Source of the DNA: Sulfurovum sp965602275
Lineage (GTDB): Bacteria; Campylobacterota; Campylobacteria; Campylobacterales; Sulfurovaceae
Length of the DNA: 64,000 nt
Assembly (NCBI GenBank): GCA_965602275.1
Contig: CBFCXZ010000003.1
Coordinates: 1 to 64,000, forward strand
Direction of reading: 5' to 3'
Positions within the stretch are counted from its first letter, which is position 1. Every line of letters begins with the position of its first letter. The notes below the pieces were generated by a model. The model ran no database searches. It saw only the letters and a program-made list of their open reading frames with translations, and was not told the DNA's origin. The position numbers were made by a program, and so were the translations under genes. This document shows positions 8,696 to 17,383 of the stretch, one piece after another.

Positions 8696-10405
8696 TCATG
8701 ATATTTCATCGTCAAAAAGCGTTGGATCTTTAACTTTTGGTTTACGAACATCTTTATCGACATAGATAGACTGTGTAGGGAAAGCAAGTAAGATACTTTC
8801 TTCTTCTTGCATACGTGAAATTATCTCTGCTGAAATGGTACTTCTGAGTGTAAGTGTTGCATAAGAGTTAGTCAAATACCATATACTGATCTTCATTCCA
8901 TAAGGTTCAATAAGTGTAAAGACACGAGGTTCAACATTTGTATTTTTCATACTGTATTGACTTCTCAATTTGTTGATCTGCTTTCTAGTAATATCTGTAT
9001 ATCCCTTGGAATATTTCTTCGCTACTTCTTTAGCGATAGAAGATGCTTTATGTATATCAGAATCAAAGGTGACCACCACATCTATACCATCCCATACGGT
9101 TTTAAGTCCGGCATGTGAGTAATTGGCTATCATATCTGTAAAAATGAAGTTGTTTGGTATGAAGATGATACGCCCTGCTCTACGGTTTACCATAGAAGTG
9201 GTCAGTGTTACATCTTCATGCATTGTCATACGAAGCAGTGAAATGTCTACGATGTCACCGACATACTCAACACCTTCTCTGACAAATTTAACTCTATCAC
9301 CCACATGTACAGCACCGCCGAACATAATGGTCAACCACCCCATAATAGACATAAACCAGTCTTTCATAGCGATGGCGATACCTGCAGATGCAAACCCAAG
9401 GATGGTTACAAGATAACTTACATTTTCAATATATGCAAAAAGTAAAGTAAAAACCAATATTGTTACAAATGTAACATTCAGTGCTTTATTGATGGTGTAA
9501 AAACGGTCATTATCAGACATATATCGACGTACAAGATATTTGACAAATAAGAGGAGCAAGATAAAGAAGATGATGATGGCTCCAAGGTTCATCGTCTTCT
9601 CAAGCTCTCTTTTAATATCAGATTGAAGGTTAAGCTTGATCTCATCTACCTTTTTGGTGTGAACATTTTGGGTTGTTTTGAAAATTTCAAGCACAGGTGC
9701 AAATGTTTTGATCTTATCTTTGATATCTAAAAGTGCTTTACCGTACTTTGTCTTATTTGCATCGAGAAGAAAGATCTCTTCAATTACTTTCTCTTTTTCT
9801 CTCATTTTTTCCATAACGGTTTGCAGTGATTCATATCTTTGGTGATACTCTTGCTGATCAGATTTGAGTTTTTCCTGATAGGAGATGGCAGAGATAACAG
9901 CAATAGGATTCCCTATAGAGGGTACTTCTTCTATGACAGGTGGTGTAAGAAATTTTTTAAAAGGGTCAGTTTCATACTCTTTTAGAAGTTGAAGTTTCCC
10001 AATAAGTATAGATCTTTTATTTTTTAGTATTTCTAAAGCTTCATTCTCCTTCTCTGTACGTTTATATTTATTATCCAATATGTTGATCTGATCATCAAGT
10101 ACCGCTTTATTCTTTTTCAGTTCTTGATAAATATGATAATTACTATAAATTTTTGACCAAATATTGTTATCAGTGATCTCTTTATCCAGATTTACTTTCT
10201 TGGTTAATAGCTCTTGTATTTTTTGAGCTTGTTGTAGGATATCTGCTTGATCAGCTGAACTGTTTTGTTCTTCTGTAATATCTGTTTGAACAGATAAATT
10301 GTTTTGTTCTTCAGTGGTGGAGATAGTACTATTCTGTTCTACTTGTGGCATAGTAAATGCTAAAGTAGTAAAAAAAAGTAATGTGAATAGTAAAACTCGT
10401 ATCAT
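8696..10405 (-). CDS. MscS-family mechanosensitive channel
   Basis: A 569-residue member of the small-conductance mechanosensitive channel superfamily, releasing solutes under osmotic downshock. It starts with a signal peptide (LLFTLLFFTTLAFTMP), followed by a long Gln/Glu-rich coiled-coil periplasmic region to about residue 270. Membrane segments follow around 275-350, with a pore-like stretch ILGFASAGIAIAMKDWF and the beta-domain VGDRVKFVREG. It is an extended type, larger than E. coli MscS (286). Its ATG overlaps the end of aroB by four bases, and mtaB follows 78 bases downstream. H. pylori HP0284 is the positional counterpart. Confidence 0.88.
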   Translation of the reverse strand: MIRVLLFTLLFFTTLAFTMPQVEQNSTISTTEEQNNLSVQTDITEEQNSSADQADILQQAQKIQELLTKKVNLDKEITDNNIWSKIYSNYHIYQELKKNKAVLDDQINILDNKYKRTEKENEALEILKNKRSILIGKLQLLKEYETDPFKKFLTPPVIEEVPSIGNPIAVISAISYQEKLKSDQQEYHQRYESLQTVMEKMREKEKVIEEIFLLDANKTKYGKALLDIKDKIKTFAPVLEIFKTTQNVHTKKVDEIKLNLQSDIKRELEKTMNLGAIIIFFILLLLFVKYLVRRYMSDNDRFYTINKALNVTFVTILVFTLLFAYIENVSYLVTILGFASAGIAIAMKDWFMSIMGWLTIMFGGAVHVGDRVKFVREGVEYVGDIVDISLLRMTMHEDVTLTTSMVNRRAGRIIFIPNNFIFTDMIANYSHAGLKTVWDGIDVVVTFDSDIHKASSIAKEVAKKYSKGYTDITRKQINKLRSQYSMKNTNVEPRVFTLIEPYGMKISIWYLTNSYATLTLRSTISAEIISRMQEEESILLAFPTQSIYVDKDVRKPKVKDPTLFDDEIS

Positions 10406-11454
10406 CCTTCTCCTCCAAAGGTATGTAGCACTTTTTTAACAATTGCTTCATCTATGTCTGAGACTACTTTGTAGTGCCCCATTCCGTTAGGTAAGATAAA
10501 CTTGATACTGTTGTTCGCAGATTTTTTATCGAGGAAGAAGTGTTCATAGAAATCATCCACATCTTTTATAACATATTGAGTTGGCAGTGATGACTTTTCT
10601 AAAAGTATTTTAACGCTCTGCGCTTCTTCTTGGGTAAACAGTCCGAGTTCTACTGCCAATGCATTTGCCATGACCATCCCTATGGCTACAGCTTCACCGT
10701 GTAGATAGGTGGTGTAATCTGTCTCATTTTCGACCACATGACCAAAAGTATGTCCGTAGTTCAATACTGCACGGATGCCAGCTTCTTTTTCATCTTGATT
10801 GACCACCCATGCTTTAAGCTCTACACTTTTACGTATGGCTTCTTTAAGTACCTCTTCGTTAGTAAAGTCTGCAGTTTGAAGAAATTCAAAATACCCTTTG
10901 TCAAACATCACAGCCATTTTTACTATCTCTGCGATACCTGCAGCAAATTCACGTGAAGGAAGTGTTTTTAGGAACTCCGGGTTTATATACACCGCTTTAG
11001 GTTGATAAAATGCACCTATAAGGTTTTTTCCGTATTTGTTATTTACACCCGTTTTGCCTCCGACACTGGCATCTACCTGAGAAAGAAGTGTGGTTGGGAT
11101 CTGGATGAAGTCTATCCCTCTTTGGTAAAGACTTGCAGTAAACCCTGTCATGTCACCTATAACCCCACCACCAAAAGCGATGAGAAGAGATTTTCTGTCA
11201 AGTTTATGTTCAAAGAGTTCATTAAGGATGTTCTCTATGGTTTCAAGGTTTTTATACTCTTCGCCATCAGGAATGGTCACTACATCAAGTTGGGGTGCTT
11301 TGATATGTTCCAAAAGTGTATCAAGGTGGTATCCTGCTACAGTTGGGTTAGTGATGATGGCTACTTTTGTATCGAAAGTGAGTTGTGGTAGTGCATCTAT
11401 GGTGATGTCATAAGTGATATTTGGAGTATGCGCTAATTCTATAGGGACGATCAT
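10402..11454 (-). CDS. aroB: 3-dehydroquinate synthase
   Basis: Second enzyme of the shikimate pathway, converting DAHP to 3-dehydroquinate with NAD and a divalent metal. The 350 residues match the family. NAD-binding and active-site segments are visible: PDGEEYKNLET, AFGGGVIGDMTGF, PTTLLSQVDASVGGKTGVN, and metal-binding LNYGHTFGHVVE. The stop overlaps the start of mscS (ATGA), showing translational coupling. The order aroB-mscS-mtaB-ftsH-like agrees with Helicobacter. Confidence 0.95.
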   Translation of the reverse strand: MIVPIELAHTPNITYDITIDALPQLTFDTKVAIITNPTVAGYHLDTLLEHIKAPQLDVVTIPDGEEYKNLETIENILNELFEHKLDRKSLLIAFGGGVIGDMTGFTASLYQRGIDFIQIPTTLLSQVDASVGGKTGVNNKYGKNLIGAFYQPKAVYINPEFLKTLPSREFAAGIAEIVKMAVMFDKGYFEFLQTADFTNEEVLKEAIRKSVELKAWVVNQDEKEAGIRAVLNYGHTFGHVVENETDYTTYLHGEAVAIGMVMANALAVELGLFTQEEAQSVKILLEKSSLPTQYVIKDVDDFYEHFFLDKKSANNSIKFILPNGMGHYKVVSDIDEAIVKKVLHTFGGEG

Positions 11455-11550
11455 CTGAGGAAACCTTGTACAATATTAATTGCTTTATTTTATCTCAAAT
11501 GCCCTTAAAAACATCTCTCTTTCATAGGGTATCACGCTACCTTAGGTAAA

Positions 11551-12981
11551 TCACCCTTCAGCCAAGGCAAAAGGAACCAGTAGTTTTGGATGTCTTTTTG
11601 TGGTAAGAAGAAAATCCTGTACTTTTGTTGAAATGAGCTTCATAAAATTATCTGTATTGAGTTGTTTTTCAAAAGGTGCTATTTGCAGTATATCTTTCAT
11701 ATTTGCGATCTCTCTGATAGGGTTTGCCACCTTTTGTTCGATGTTTATCTCCATATTAAAGATATGTGTCAGAGTTTCATAGTGCTCAATGATCATCTTT
11801 TTGCTCTCAAAGTCTCCCTCCGGATCAAAATCACCAAGGGTAAGTTTAAGACTGAGTGATTCAGAGATATCGAATGCTGTAGAGGAGATGGATTCCATCT
11901 TCTCATTTTCACTCATGAGTATCACACACTCTTTAATGTTGTAGAGAAGGTTGTCCCCAAAAAGATAAACCAATTTTTTGAGATCATAGAGTGTCTCTTT
12001 CAGTTCATCAGCTTCAAATGTTTGGATACTGTTGAGTACAAGTCCTATATCATGCTGATGAATATCATACTCTATCAGTGTTTTGATATTTTTATCATCA
12101 TAACATATGGAGAGTGTTACATGTTCTGATTCCAGTGCTTTGATCTCATCTATGAGGGCAAAATTATTTGGATAAAGAACTCGAACATAAAGTGATTTCT
12201 CTTCAAGTTTCTCTAAAAGATATATGCTCTCTTTAAGGTAAAGCAGTGCATTTTCCTGATCATACCTGAAATCCAGTAGTAGATAAAGGTCTTTACCAAA
12301 TGGCTCAGGGAATAGTCCCATTCTTTTATTAATGGTTTTATAGACACCGTCAAGTACAATAGGTTTACCTAAAACAAGCAGTGTGTCATTGGGGCGTATC
12401 ATCGTTGCATTGGTTGGAATGATCTGTTTTTCATCACGATAGAGAGCTGCTATCTTCCATTTACGTTGAAAGATGGAACCTACATGTCTGTAGGCATAAG
12501 CACTTCCGAAAGGTACATGTATCTCCATGATCTCACCACGCCCAAGTCCTACATTCTGTGCTACAACCGGTACGTTGGGAAGGTTGTCATAGAGGTGTGC
12601 AGCCAACAGTTCATCACTATGCAATATAGTGACATTTTCTTCATCTCGGCCTATTTCATCATCGTCCCATTGATTTACAAGCACAACTCTTACTTTATCG
12701 TCAATAAGGCGTATATTTTTAAGTGAATACTTTACATCTTCAATATTTTCCATAATGATGAAAACATTTGAATATTTAACATCATCCATAATATTTTTCA
12801 GTTTCGAAAAGCTGGTAGGATCTGCATGGATCAAAGAGATGTTCTTAGGCATATTTTCCGGTGCTACACCTTCTTTATAGCATGTGACATAGTATTTGTT
12901 TTCAGCCACTCTTTTTTTGCCGACCCATTCTATGAAATGTTTAGCGATGCTACCATCTGCGAGGATAAGTATGTTTTTCAT
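11551..12981 (-). CDS. TrkA-like NAD-binding/TrkA-C domain protein (COG3400 type)
   Basis: A soluble protein of 476 residues. The N-terminus (MKNILILADGSIAKHFIEWV) resembles a TrkA-N nucleotide-binding fold. A TrkA-C-like segment follows around residues 150-220 (GEIMEIHVPFGSAYAYRHVG... LLVLGKP). The C-terminal half is unfamiliar. This matches the epsilonproteobacterial family annotated COG3400 or HP0282, function unknown, possibly gating a cation channel or exchanger. The start at 12981 is chosen because AAAGAG precedes it; an in-frame extension to 13029 would run into an inverted repeat. It heads the minus-strand operon and is divergent from tgt. Confidence 0.75.
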   Translation of the reverse strand: MKNILILADGSIAKHFIEWVGKKRVAENKYYVTCYKEGVAPENMPKNISLIHADPTSFSKLKNIMDDVKYSNVFIIMENIEDVKYSLKNIRLIDDKVRVVLVNQWDDDEIGRDEENVTILHSDELLAAHLYDNLPNVPVVAQNVGLGRGEIMEIHVPFGSAYAYRHVGSIFQRKWKIAALYRDEKQIIPTNATMIRPNDTLLVLGKPIVLDGVYKTINKRMGLFPEPFGKDLYLLLDFRYDQENALLYLKESIYLLEKLEEKSLYVRVLYPNNFALIDEIKALESEHVTLSICYDDKNIKTLIEYDIHQHDIGLVLNSIQTFEADELKETLYDLKKLVYLFGDNLLYNIKECVILMSENEKMESISSTAFDISESLSLKLTLGDFDPEGDFESKKMIIEHYETLTHIFNMEINIEQKVANPIREIANMKDILQIAPFEKQLNTDNFMKLISTKVQDFLLTTKRHPKLLVPFALAEG

Positions 12982-13015
12982 ATAGCTCTTTATTTTCTTT
13001 ATTTTTGGAAGTGGA

Positions 13016-13067
13016 GACTTCAGTCCCACCTAGAGTTAAGTTTCAAAGTGCAGGTGGGTCTGAAGTC
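13016..13067. repeat. inverted repeat hairpin between divergent genes
   Basis: Two 16-base arms, 13016-13031 and 13052-13067, are reverse complements with one mismatch around a 20-base loop. The arms contain GACTTCAG and CCCACCT. It lies between the divergent starts of the TrkA-like gene and tgt, an odd place for a terminator. The right-arm pattern (on the minus strand GGTGGGACTGAAGTC) reminds me of the ends of IS200/IS605-type elements; that origin is inference. Confidence 0.7.
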
Positions 13068-13163
13068 TACACATCCAAGATGCAATCAATATTCAGTTTT
13101 AAAATCTAACAAGTGCATCTATGATACAATTGCACTATTATTTTTGAGGGATATTATAACACA

Positions 13164-14288
13164 ATGCAATTTCAGATAGATAAAACCGATGGCAAAGCAA
13201 GAGCTTGTACCATCCAAACAGCCCATTCTACCATCCAAACACCTGTTTTTATGCCAGTTGGCACAGTGGGTGCAGTCAAAGCCCTTGATGCTACAGACCT
13301 TGCGACTTTTATCAAGCCGGAGATCATCCTGGGGAACACCTATCACCTTTATATCCGTCCAGGTGATGAGACGATCAAGACGATGGGAAAACTGCACGGT
13401 TTTACCAAGTATCCTAAGAGTTTTCTTACAGACAGTGGAGGCTTCCAGGCCTTCTCTCTTTCAGACAATGTCAAAATAGATGAAGGGGGTATCACTTTTA
13501 GAAGTCACCTTGATGGAAGTAAACACTACTTCACACCTAAAAAAGTCATAGATATCCAACATAATTTAGGTTCAGACATTATGATGATACTTGACGACCT
13601 CGTAGCCCTGCCCGCTACACAAGAGCGTATCAAAGCGAGCATAGAACGTACTACACGATGGGCACAAGAGTCCATAGACTACTTTAGAGCCAAACAAGAA
13701 GAAGGTGTAGGTCTAGATCAAAATATCTTTGCCATTATCCAGGGTGGAACAGACAATGCCTTTCGTGAGAAATCTGCCAAAGAACTCTGTGCTATGGACT
13801 ATGATGGTTTTGCCATCGGAGGACTCAGCGTAGGAGAAGCCAACCAGGACATGTATGACACTGTAGAGTGGACCACACAGTTCATGCCCGAAAACAAACC
13901 ACGCTACCTCATGGGTGTGGGTACGCCCGAAGACTTGGTAGAAAATGTCTCACGGGGTATCGACATGTTTGATTGTGTGATGCCTACACGGAATGCTCGT
14001 AACGGTACCCTCTTCACCAGTTTTGGAAAAGTAAACATTAAAAAAGCTGAGTACACTACCGATGAAGGGCCTATAGACCCGGAATGCGGCTGTATGGTAT
14101 GTCAAACCTACTCACGCTCCTATCTGCGCCATCTTTTCCGTGCCAGAGAGATCACTTACTTTAGACTTGGAACGATCCACAATCTTTATTATTATCTTGA
14201 TCTTATGAAACAGATGAGAGAGGCGATCACTGAAGGTAGATTTGAAGCATTTAAAAGTGAATTTTATAAAAAGAGAGAAGTAAAATAA
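13164..14288 (+). CDS. tgt: tRNA-guanine transglycosylase (queuine tRNA-ribosyltransferase)
   Basis: Exchanges guanine 34 for preQ1 in tRNAs with GUN anticodons, the entry step of queuosine in tRNA. The 374 residues are standard. The general-acid region DSGGFQAFS is near residue 90, the nucleophile aspartate lies in FDCVMPTRNARNG near 268, and the zinc site CGCMVCQTYSRSYLRHLF is near 309-326. GAGGG at 13145 precedes the ATG at a loose spacing. A queuosine reductase gene, queH, lies 24 kb further on. H. pylori HP0281 is the positional counterpart. Confidence 0.96.
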   Translation: MQFQIDKTDGKARACTIQTAHSTIQTPVFMPVGTVGAVKALDATDLATFIKPEIILGNTYHLYIRPGDETIKTMGKLHGFTKYPKSFLTDSGGFQAFSLSDNVKIDEGGITFRSHLDGSKHYFTPKKVIDIQHNLGSDIMMILDDLVALPATQERIKASIERTTRWAQESIDYFRAKQEEGVGLDQNIFAIIQGGTDNAFREKSAKELCAMDYDGFAIGGLSVGEANQDMYDTVEWTTQFMPENKPRYLMGVGTPEDLVENVSRGIDMFDCVMPTRNARNGTLFTSFGKVNIKKAEYTTDEGPIDPECGCMVCQTYSRSYLRHLFRAREITYFRLGTIHNLYYYLDLMKQMREAITEGRFEAFKSEFYKKREVK

Positions 14289-14372
14289 GCAGTTTCTGTT
14301 AAAAGCGTAAATGATATTATTGATGATATAATAAATTAAGTCTTAGTCTCTCCATAGTGAGGAGTAAAAATT

Positions 14373-15581
14373 ATGGATACGCATAGTTTTATATTGGTAC
14401 TGTTACTGGTTTTTGTAGGTGCAAGGGTTTTTGGAGAACTTTTTGCCTATTTTGGGATGGTAGCGGTACTAGGTGAGATCTTTGCAGGACTTGTTTTAGG
14501 TCCCAGCGGTTTTAGCCTGATCTTGCTCTCCCAAAGTGGTCCTTTATTAAAGGTACTGGCTGAAATCGGAATTATGTTACTCCTTTTTGAAATTGGTTTT
14601 GAAACAGATATCAATAAGCTTAAAGATGTTGGTATCCAATCCTCAATTTTAGCCATTGGTGGGGCTATAATCCCTTTTACATTAGGCTTTGTTATCTCTT
14701 ACTTCTTTTTAAATCTCTCTTTAAATGCATCTCTTTTCATTGGTGGAACACTTACTGCTACAAGTATTGGTATCACTATGCGTGTCCTAAAAGATATAGG
14801 TATTGCCACAGGGAAACGTGCGCAGATCGTTTTAGGTGCCGCGGTTATGGATGACCTGCTAGGCATACTCTTTTTGGTTTTTGTTTATGATTATATCTCT
14901 ACAGGTGAAATCTCCTTAGTACATACAGGTAAAATTTTTGCTTTTATTGTGATCTTTTTTGTGCTCACTCCAGTAGTTGCCAAAGGTGTCGCAAAAATCA
15001 TGCGTCACTTAGCATTTAAACGGCGTGTTCATGGGTTTATCCCCAGCTTTATTATCTCACTGATCCTACTCTTTTCTTACATTGCATCTTTTTTAGGGAT
15101 CCCTGAAATTTTAGGCTCTTTTGCTGCAGGAATTGCATTTTCAAGACGCTTTATTATTCCATTTGCTTCTTATCTGCACCCCAATGAAGATGATCATGAT
15201 TTCCTGGAACATCTGAGAGATAGAATGCACCCGATCATCTATCTTTTTAGCCCCATATTCTTTGTTTATGTTGGGTTATCGATAGACTTAAGTGTGATTG
15301 ATTTTAGCAATATGCACTTTTGGATGATCTCTTCACTACTCATATTGATGGCATTTGTCGGCAAATATTCAGCAGCACTTCTGGTGCCGGGTATGGGTTT
15401 AAAAGATAAAACTTTTTTAGGTCTATCTATGATCCCAAGAGGAGAAGTAGGTTTGATCTTTGCTGAGCTTGGCAGAACTACGGAGGCACTTAATAACGAG
15501 ATCTATTCCATCTTGATCTTGGTAGTTGTTGTAACAACACTATTGCCCCCTATTATGATGAAATATTTTTTTAGAACTTAG
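14373..15581 (+). CDS. CPA2-family cation/proton antiporter (KefB-like membrane domain)
   Basis: A 402-residue membrane protein with about twelve hydrophobic segments, a Na+/H+ exchanger-fold member of the monovalent cation:proton antiporter-2 family. Family marks are GEIFAGLVLGPSGF near residue 33, the AAVMDDLLGILFLV segment near 155 with the ion-binding aspartates, and GLSMIPRGEVGLIFAELG near 355. There is no C-terminal TrkA-N domain, unlike KefB/KefC. GTGAGGAG sits well placed before the ATG. Ion specificity (Na+ or K+) is not readable. Confidence 0.9.
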   Translation: MDTHSFILVLLLVFVGARVFGELFAYFGMVAVLGEIFAGLVLGPSGFSLILLSQSGPLLKVLAEIGIMLLLFEIGFETDINKLKDVGIQSSILAIGGAIIPFTLGFVISYFFLNLSLNASLFIGGTLTATSIGITMRVLKDIGIATGKRAQIVLGAAVMDDLLGILFLVFVYDYISTGEISLVHTGKIFAFIVIFFVLTPVVAKGVAKIMRHLAFKRRVHGFIPSFIISLILLFSYIASFLGIPEILGSFAAGIAFSRRFIIPFASYLHPNEDDHDFLEHLRDRMHPIIYLFSPIFFVYVGLSIDLSVIDFSNMHFWMISSLLILMAFVGKYSAALLVPGMGLKDKTFLGLSMIPRGEVGLIFAELGRTTEALNNEIYSILILVVVVTTLLPPIMMKYFFRT

Positions 15582-15587
15582 TCCGCA

Positions 15588-16154
15588 TTATGCAAACTTC
15601 TTTTTCCAATATCTCATCCATGTTTTTTTGAGGTTTGCCCTATGGGTTGACCTTAGTTTTTTGGGAAGATTATGTCTAAGATTTCTTTCTAGATTTTTTG
15701 TAAGCTTTTTATTTTTTACAATGGCATTAAAACCACCTGCTCCTTGCTGATGTGTTCCATAAATAGAGAATGCACTTATTTTTATACCATTCCTCTTCAA
15801 GCTTTTTATATTATCACTCAATATGGCTTTAAATATTTTATCTTGGTTATGCGGTATTTTCCATTTACGCTTAGGTATTTTTAATTTTTTTGCATAAGAT
15901 ATAGCAGTCTTAGGCATGATCTGATAACGCCCATAAGCACCACTTTTACGATTTTTAGTATGATAATTGCCAGTAGTTGATTCATACTTTACCACTTTTT
16001 TCACTATCTCTTTCATAGTTTTATGGCTTACACCTGCATCTTTTGCCAGCTTAGCATAAGAAGCTTCAGCAGCTGTAGCAGTTAAAAACAGAGCAAAAAG
16101 AACGGTGTATACTCTTCTCATAAGTATTTGTATTATCGGTTTGATTGATACCAT
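15588..16154 (-). CDS. exported lysozyme-like (lytic transglycosylase fold) protein
   Basis: Predicted secreted protein of about 189 residues. A hydrophobic signal (VYTVLFALFLTATAAEA) is followed by a small basic domain with the goose-lysozyme/SLT pattern: a glutamate in VVKYESTTGNYH, then SGAYGRYQIMPKTA, and later YGTHQQGAGGFNAI. The glutamate is the likely catalytic acid for peptidoglycan cleavage. The protein is very lysine/arginine rich, suiting wall binding. No clear ribosome site precedes either the ATG at 16154 or the one at 16121, which begins directly at the signal peptide (MRRVYTV). It is convergent with the antiporter, six bases away. A phage-type endolysin ancestry is possible. 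Confidence 0.65.
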   Translation of the reverse strand: MVSIKPIIQILMRRVYTVLFALFLTATAAEASYAKLAKDAGVSHKTMKEIVKKVVKYESTTGNYHTKNRKSGAYGRYQIMPKTAISYAKKLKIPKRKWKIPHNQDKIFKAILSDNIKSLKRNGIKISAFSIYGTHQQGAGGFNAIVKNKKLTKNLERNLRHNLPKKLRSTHRANLKKTWMRYWKKKFA

Positions 16155-16379
16155 CAATGGTATGATTAAAAATTTTGCAGCAAGGTAAATAATACCTGTA
16201 TATAATAATATATCTATAGTGTTACTCCTGATTTGATTGTAGATTTGAATTTAAAAAAAAGCTAAGGGGGAATCTGAAGTTGATCTTCAAATTATTTACA
16301 AAGAGGATACATCAAACAAATTAACAAACGATTAATCAAAAAATATGCTAGCTATTTTGCTGAGAGTTTGTTCTTAAGT

Positions 16380-16745
16380 TTAGTTTTCTAAGATCCAAGT
16401 TTTTGCATCTCCGATTTGATCATACTCAAAGCTCTTGATCGTCGCTGCAACAAAATGAGATGATATTAGTTCAGCAAAACCTCCAGCCATAGAATCGGTA
16501 ACAAAAGCAAGTTTTTTGATCTCTTTATGATGATTTTTTATAAATGTTAAATGTCTATTAAATGCAGCATAATCTTCCCAACCCGGGAATGATCTGGTAT
16601 AGATAATAATTCCATTCAATTTTCCATATTCTTCAATAAAAGGGTCTATAGCTTTAACAGCTTTATCAAAATCTTCTTTTCTCAATGCACCATGAGGTTG
16701 TAGTATTACGATCCCATTGTCTTTATTCAATATAGTATGTAGCAT
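16380..16745 (-). CDS. SpoIIAA-like (STAS-fold) protein
   Basis: A 121-residue protein of the SpoIIAA-like group: a beta-strand start (GIVILQPHGALRKEDF), helix, then LNGIIIYTRSFPGWEDYAAF and a C-terminal region ending DAKTWI. These small proteins bind lipophilic ligands or act as partner-switching modules; here the role is unknown. It is divergent from the 107-residue gene at 16893. A TATAAT box on the minus strand (16786-16781) lies 35 bases from the centre of the shared palindrome at 16812-16830, so both may answer to one regulator. Confidence 0.7.
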   Translation of the reverse strand: MLHTILNKDNGIVILQPHGALRKEDFDKAVKAIDPFIEEYGKLNGIIIYTRSFPGWEDYAAFNRHLTFIKNHHKEIKKLAFVTDSMAGGFAELISSHFVAATIKSFEYDQIGDAKTWILEN

Positions 16746-16780
16746 TTAGATCCCTTTTTAAGTTTTTATTATTTTAACAT

Positions 16781-16862
16781 ATTATAAATAAGAATAGTTA
16801 ATAGAAGAAAAATATGACAATTTGACATATAATTTATTAACATTGCAAAAATACACTATAAT
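16781..16862. promoter_or_regulatory. divergent promoter pair around an operator-like palindrome
   Basis: The palindrome at 16812-16830 has arms ATATGACAA and TTGACATAT around a central T (16821), with one mismatch. A TATAAT on the plus strand starts 36 bases from that centre (16857) and a TATAAT on the minus strand starts 35 bases from it (16786). The same palindrome and the same 36-base offset occur at 26871-26921. This looks like an activator or repressor site serving both neighbouring genes. Confidence 0.55.
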
Positions 16863-16892
16863 GGATAAAATGAACTATGAAAGGCAATAATA

Positions 16893-17216
16893 ATGGATGG
16901 AACGATGAAAGTCAGCTATAAAATGCTCTGTGACGGTGATGTATATAATGAGGTTAGCCTCATTCAAATACTTCAAAATGAGAAAGTGGCCAAAGCGATC
17001 AAAAGTGAATTTGCAAAAGGCCTGCGTAATATTGCTCTCTCTACTTCTGAAGATGTCATCATAGAGATCAGTACGGACAAAGAGATCTTTGAGTTTGAGG
17101 CAGAGAAAAAAGATTTTGCTGATCTCATCGAACTTGCAGAAGAAGATGCACGAGCACATAAAAGGATAAAAAAGGGATGTAGTGGTGTGGAGCTTGTAGA
17201 TTTTGTGACGATCTAA
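16893..17216 (+). CDS. conserved-looking hypothetical protein, 107 residues
   Basis: Not recognised. An acidic, soluble protein without signal peptide or membrane segment. It has alternating short strands (KVSYKMLCDGDVYNEVSL) and an acidic helical C-terminal half (DFADLIELAEEDARAHKR). GAAAGG lies nine bases before the ATG at 16893; an alternative ATG is at 16905. It is transcribed away from the SpoIIAA-like gene and sits under the palindrome-linked TATAAT box. A repeat element follows directly. Confidence 0.6.
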   Translation: MDGTMKVSYKMLCDGDVYNEVSLIQILQNEKVAKAIKSEFAKGLRNIALSTSEDVIIEISTDKEIFEFEAEKKDFADLIELAEEDARAHKRIKKGCSGVELVDFVTI

Positions 17217-17225
17217 GATTAGACT

Positions 17226-17327
17226 CCTCTCGTTGCCACGGTGTCCGTGGTAATGTCTACTTTACTTTAAACTTCCAAAAAATAAGAATATCGTATATGC
17301 ATTACGACGGACACCGCCGTAACGAGG
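17226..17327. repeat. short inverted-repeat element (MITE-like), copy 1
   Basis: A 102-base intergenic stretch bounded by related inverted ends. The left end is 17226-17255 (CCTCTCGTTGCCACGG then TGTCCGTGGTAATG) and the right end is 17299-17327 (GCATTACGACGG then ACACCGCCGTAACGAGG). Each end is itself a rough palindrome, and the interior is AT-rich and non-coding. Related ends occur at 28116-28150, 29534-29560 and 29642-29680. The right end here and the copy at 29642 are both followed by AACCCTTATG. Confidence 0.65.
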
Positions 17328-17383
17328 AAAACCCTTATGTTAAGACTGATATAATTACTTCATAATATTTAATGGAGATACCC

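Noticed and set aside
12982..13029. N-terminal extension of the TrkA-like protein
   Set aside because: It runs into the inverted repeat, and a ribosome site precedes the ATG at 12981.
17226..17327. CRISPR array
   Set aside because: Only two related units in inverted orientation; no direct repeats or spacers, and no cas genes.
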